Positions 63,015 to 64,000 of a DNA stretch of 64,000 nt are shown here, piece by piece. The position numbers were made by a program, and so were the translations under genes. Under the pieces are notes generated by a model. That model was not told where the DNA came from. It saw only the letters and a program-made list of their open reading frames with translations, and made no database searches. This DNA is from CAIWHR01 sp963734575 (GTDB lineage: Bacteria > Pseudomonadota > Gammaproteobacteria > Burkholderiales > Casimicrobiaceae), in contig CAVTHT010000013.1 of the NCBI GenBank assembly GCA_963734575.1, forward strand, positions 62,001 to 126,000, written 5' to 3'. Within the stretch, counting starts at the first letter, position 1; every line of letters begins with the position of its first letter.

Positions 63015-64000
63015 TGGCAAGCCTGCCAGCCGCACAAACGCGCCTGCCGACATTGCGCTGCTCACGCCCTTCGCGCTGCGCGGGGTCACCCTGAAGAACC
63101 GCGTCGTAGTCTCGCCGATGCAGATGTATTCCACCGCGGAAGGCGTGGTGGGCGACTGGCATCTCGTGCATCTCGGTCGGTTCGCCCTCGGCGGCGCAGG
63201 TCTCGTGATGGTCGAGGCGACGGCGGTGTGCGCGGAAGGACGCAGCACGTGGCACGACAATGGCCTGTGGAACGACGACCAGGTCGCCGCCTTTCGCCGC
63301 ATCACCGATTTCGTGCACTCGGCGGGCGCGGCCTGCGGCATCCAGTTGCAGCACGCCGGCCGCAAGTCGGCATCGCAGTCGCCGTGGCATGGCTTCGGGC
63401 CGCTCACGCCGGCGGATGCGGCACGCGGCGAGGCACCGTGGACGGCGTGGGGACCCACCGCGCGCGGATGGAGCGCCGCCTATCCGCCGGCCCATGCCAT
63501 GGACCGGCGCGACATGGATTACCTCGTCGAGTGCTACCGCGGTGCGGCGCAGCGGGCCTTCGCGGCCGGGTTCGACGTGGTGGAGATCCATGCCGCCCAC
63601 GGCTACCTGCTGCATTCATTCCTGTCGCCGCTCTCCAACACGCGCGACGATGGCTACGGCGGCGATCTCTCCGGCCGCATGCGTTTCCCGCTCGAGGTCG
63701 CGGCGGCGGTGCGCAGCGTGTGGCCCGACGATCGGCCCATGTTCGTGCGCATCTCCAGCGTCGACGGCGTCGACGTCGGCTGGAGCATCGAGGACTCGGT
63801 GACGTTCGCGCACGCGCTCAAGGCGCTGGGCGTGGACCTGGTCGACTGCTCGTCCGGCGGCATGGAGCTTAGCGATCGCACGCAACTCGTGGCGCGCAAG
63901 CCGGGCTTCCAGGTGCCGTTCGCGCGCGAGGTGCGGCGCGGCGCCGACATCCCCACGATGGCCGTCGGCCTCGTGCGCGACGCCGCGCAGGCGAACGCGA
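63014..64000 (+). CDS. Old Yellow Enzyme family NADH:flavin oxidoreductase, YqjM-like, runs off the end
   Basis: ATG overlaps the CaiB stop (ATGA at 63012-63016). One shift near 63045 separates MASLPAAQTRL from the main frame. FMN barrel: VTLKNRVVVSPMQMYSTAEG, GIQLQHAGRKSASQSPWHGF, FDVVEIHAAHGYLLHSFLSP, LSNTRDDGYGGDLSGRMRFP, DCSSGGMEL. The YqjM/XenA redox-tuning Cys in SPMCMYS is Gln here. It reduces activated C=C bonds (enones or 2-enoyl thioesters) with NAD(P)H. No stop before base 64000, so the C-terminus is missing. Confidence 0.85.

Noticed and set aside
1..64000. tRNA, rRNA, insertion sequence or prophage genes
   Set aside because: No tRNA-like T-loop/cloverleaf, no rRNA sequence, no transposase, integrase or phage structural gene was recognised; a GGTTCGAA stretch near 12615 is coding sequence of iolB.

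Overview
The window is high-GC, densely coded DNA with the gene content of an aerobic, heterotrophic betaproteobacterium. Pointers to a Burkholderiales-like lineage are a Bug/TctC solute-binding protein, a fused IcmF mutase, liv-type ABC clusters paired with acyl-CoA ligases, an IolC-DUF2090 fusion, a PEP-CTERM protein and OxyR with a peroxiredoxin-glutaredoxin hybrid. I see no rRNA, tRNA, prophage, insertion sequence or CRISPR array. The species cannot be named from this sequence.

Layout. 0-6.4 kb: end of a VOC protein; a PEP-CTERM protein behind a sigma-54-like promoter; a stand-alone response regulator; a RES/Xre toxin-antitoxin pair; a DUF4142-cupredoxin-ECF sigma set; purU. 6.3-7.3 kb: EamA exporter. 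7.4-17.1 kb: myo-inositol catabolic operon iolC(DUF2090)-iolD-iolE-iolB-iolG, then a second Gfo/Idh/MocA dehydrogenase, a periplasmic binding protein and an inositol-monophosphatase-family enzyme. 17.5-23.7 kb: M16 peptidase divergent from icmF, with a large inverted-repeat operator between them. 24-30.2 kb: a minus-strand small-RNA candidate, then an uncharacterised six-gene set (protease-like protein lacking its triad, NMT1-type binding protein, M24 pita-bread protein, SnoaL-like protein, beta-hydroxyacid dehydrogenase, Bug protein). 30.4-33.7 kb: flavin disulfide oxidoreductase, Prx-Grx hybrid and oxyR around an OxyR box. 33.8-40 kb: beta-oxidation genes and a second, divergent split B12 acyl-CoA mutase with its G-protein chaperone, thioesterase and TetR. 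40.2-49.1 kb: acyl-CoA ligase, livGHMKF and a PaaK-like ligase. 49.3-52 kb: Crp/Fnr regulator, a small membrane protein and a succinate-semialdehyde-type dehydrogenase. 52-64 kb: an acyl-CoA catabolic region with a TAXI/TRAP importer, two MaoC proteins, two acyl-CoA dehydrogenases, a CaiB CoA-transferase, an AtuA-like protein, thioesterase, enoyl-CoA hydratase and an Old Yellow Enzyme that runs off the end.

Functionally most of the window takes up small organic acids or polyols (ABC, TRAP and TctC-type binding proteins) and breaks them down as CoA thioesters, with two B12-dependent carbon-skeleton mutases. The inositol genes form one operon reading in one direction.

Two things colour the whole window. 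First, a family of short palindromes (core TCAGGCTGAAGCCTGA, variants with compensating changes in both arms, flanked by CCTAC) fills five intergenic regions and looks like a REP family. Second, reading frames are broken by single-base shifts in sharply bounded segments (4.7-5.8, 22.8-29.3, 31.0-32.6, 52.2-56.1 and 57.8-59.9 kb), while 9.4-22.8 and 32.8-48.6 kb are almost clean. Protein similarity continues across each shift, so sequencing or assembly error is more likely than gene decay. Frameshifted genes are therefore annotated here as whole genes, with the shifts noted.
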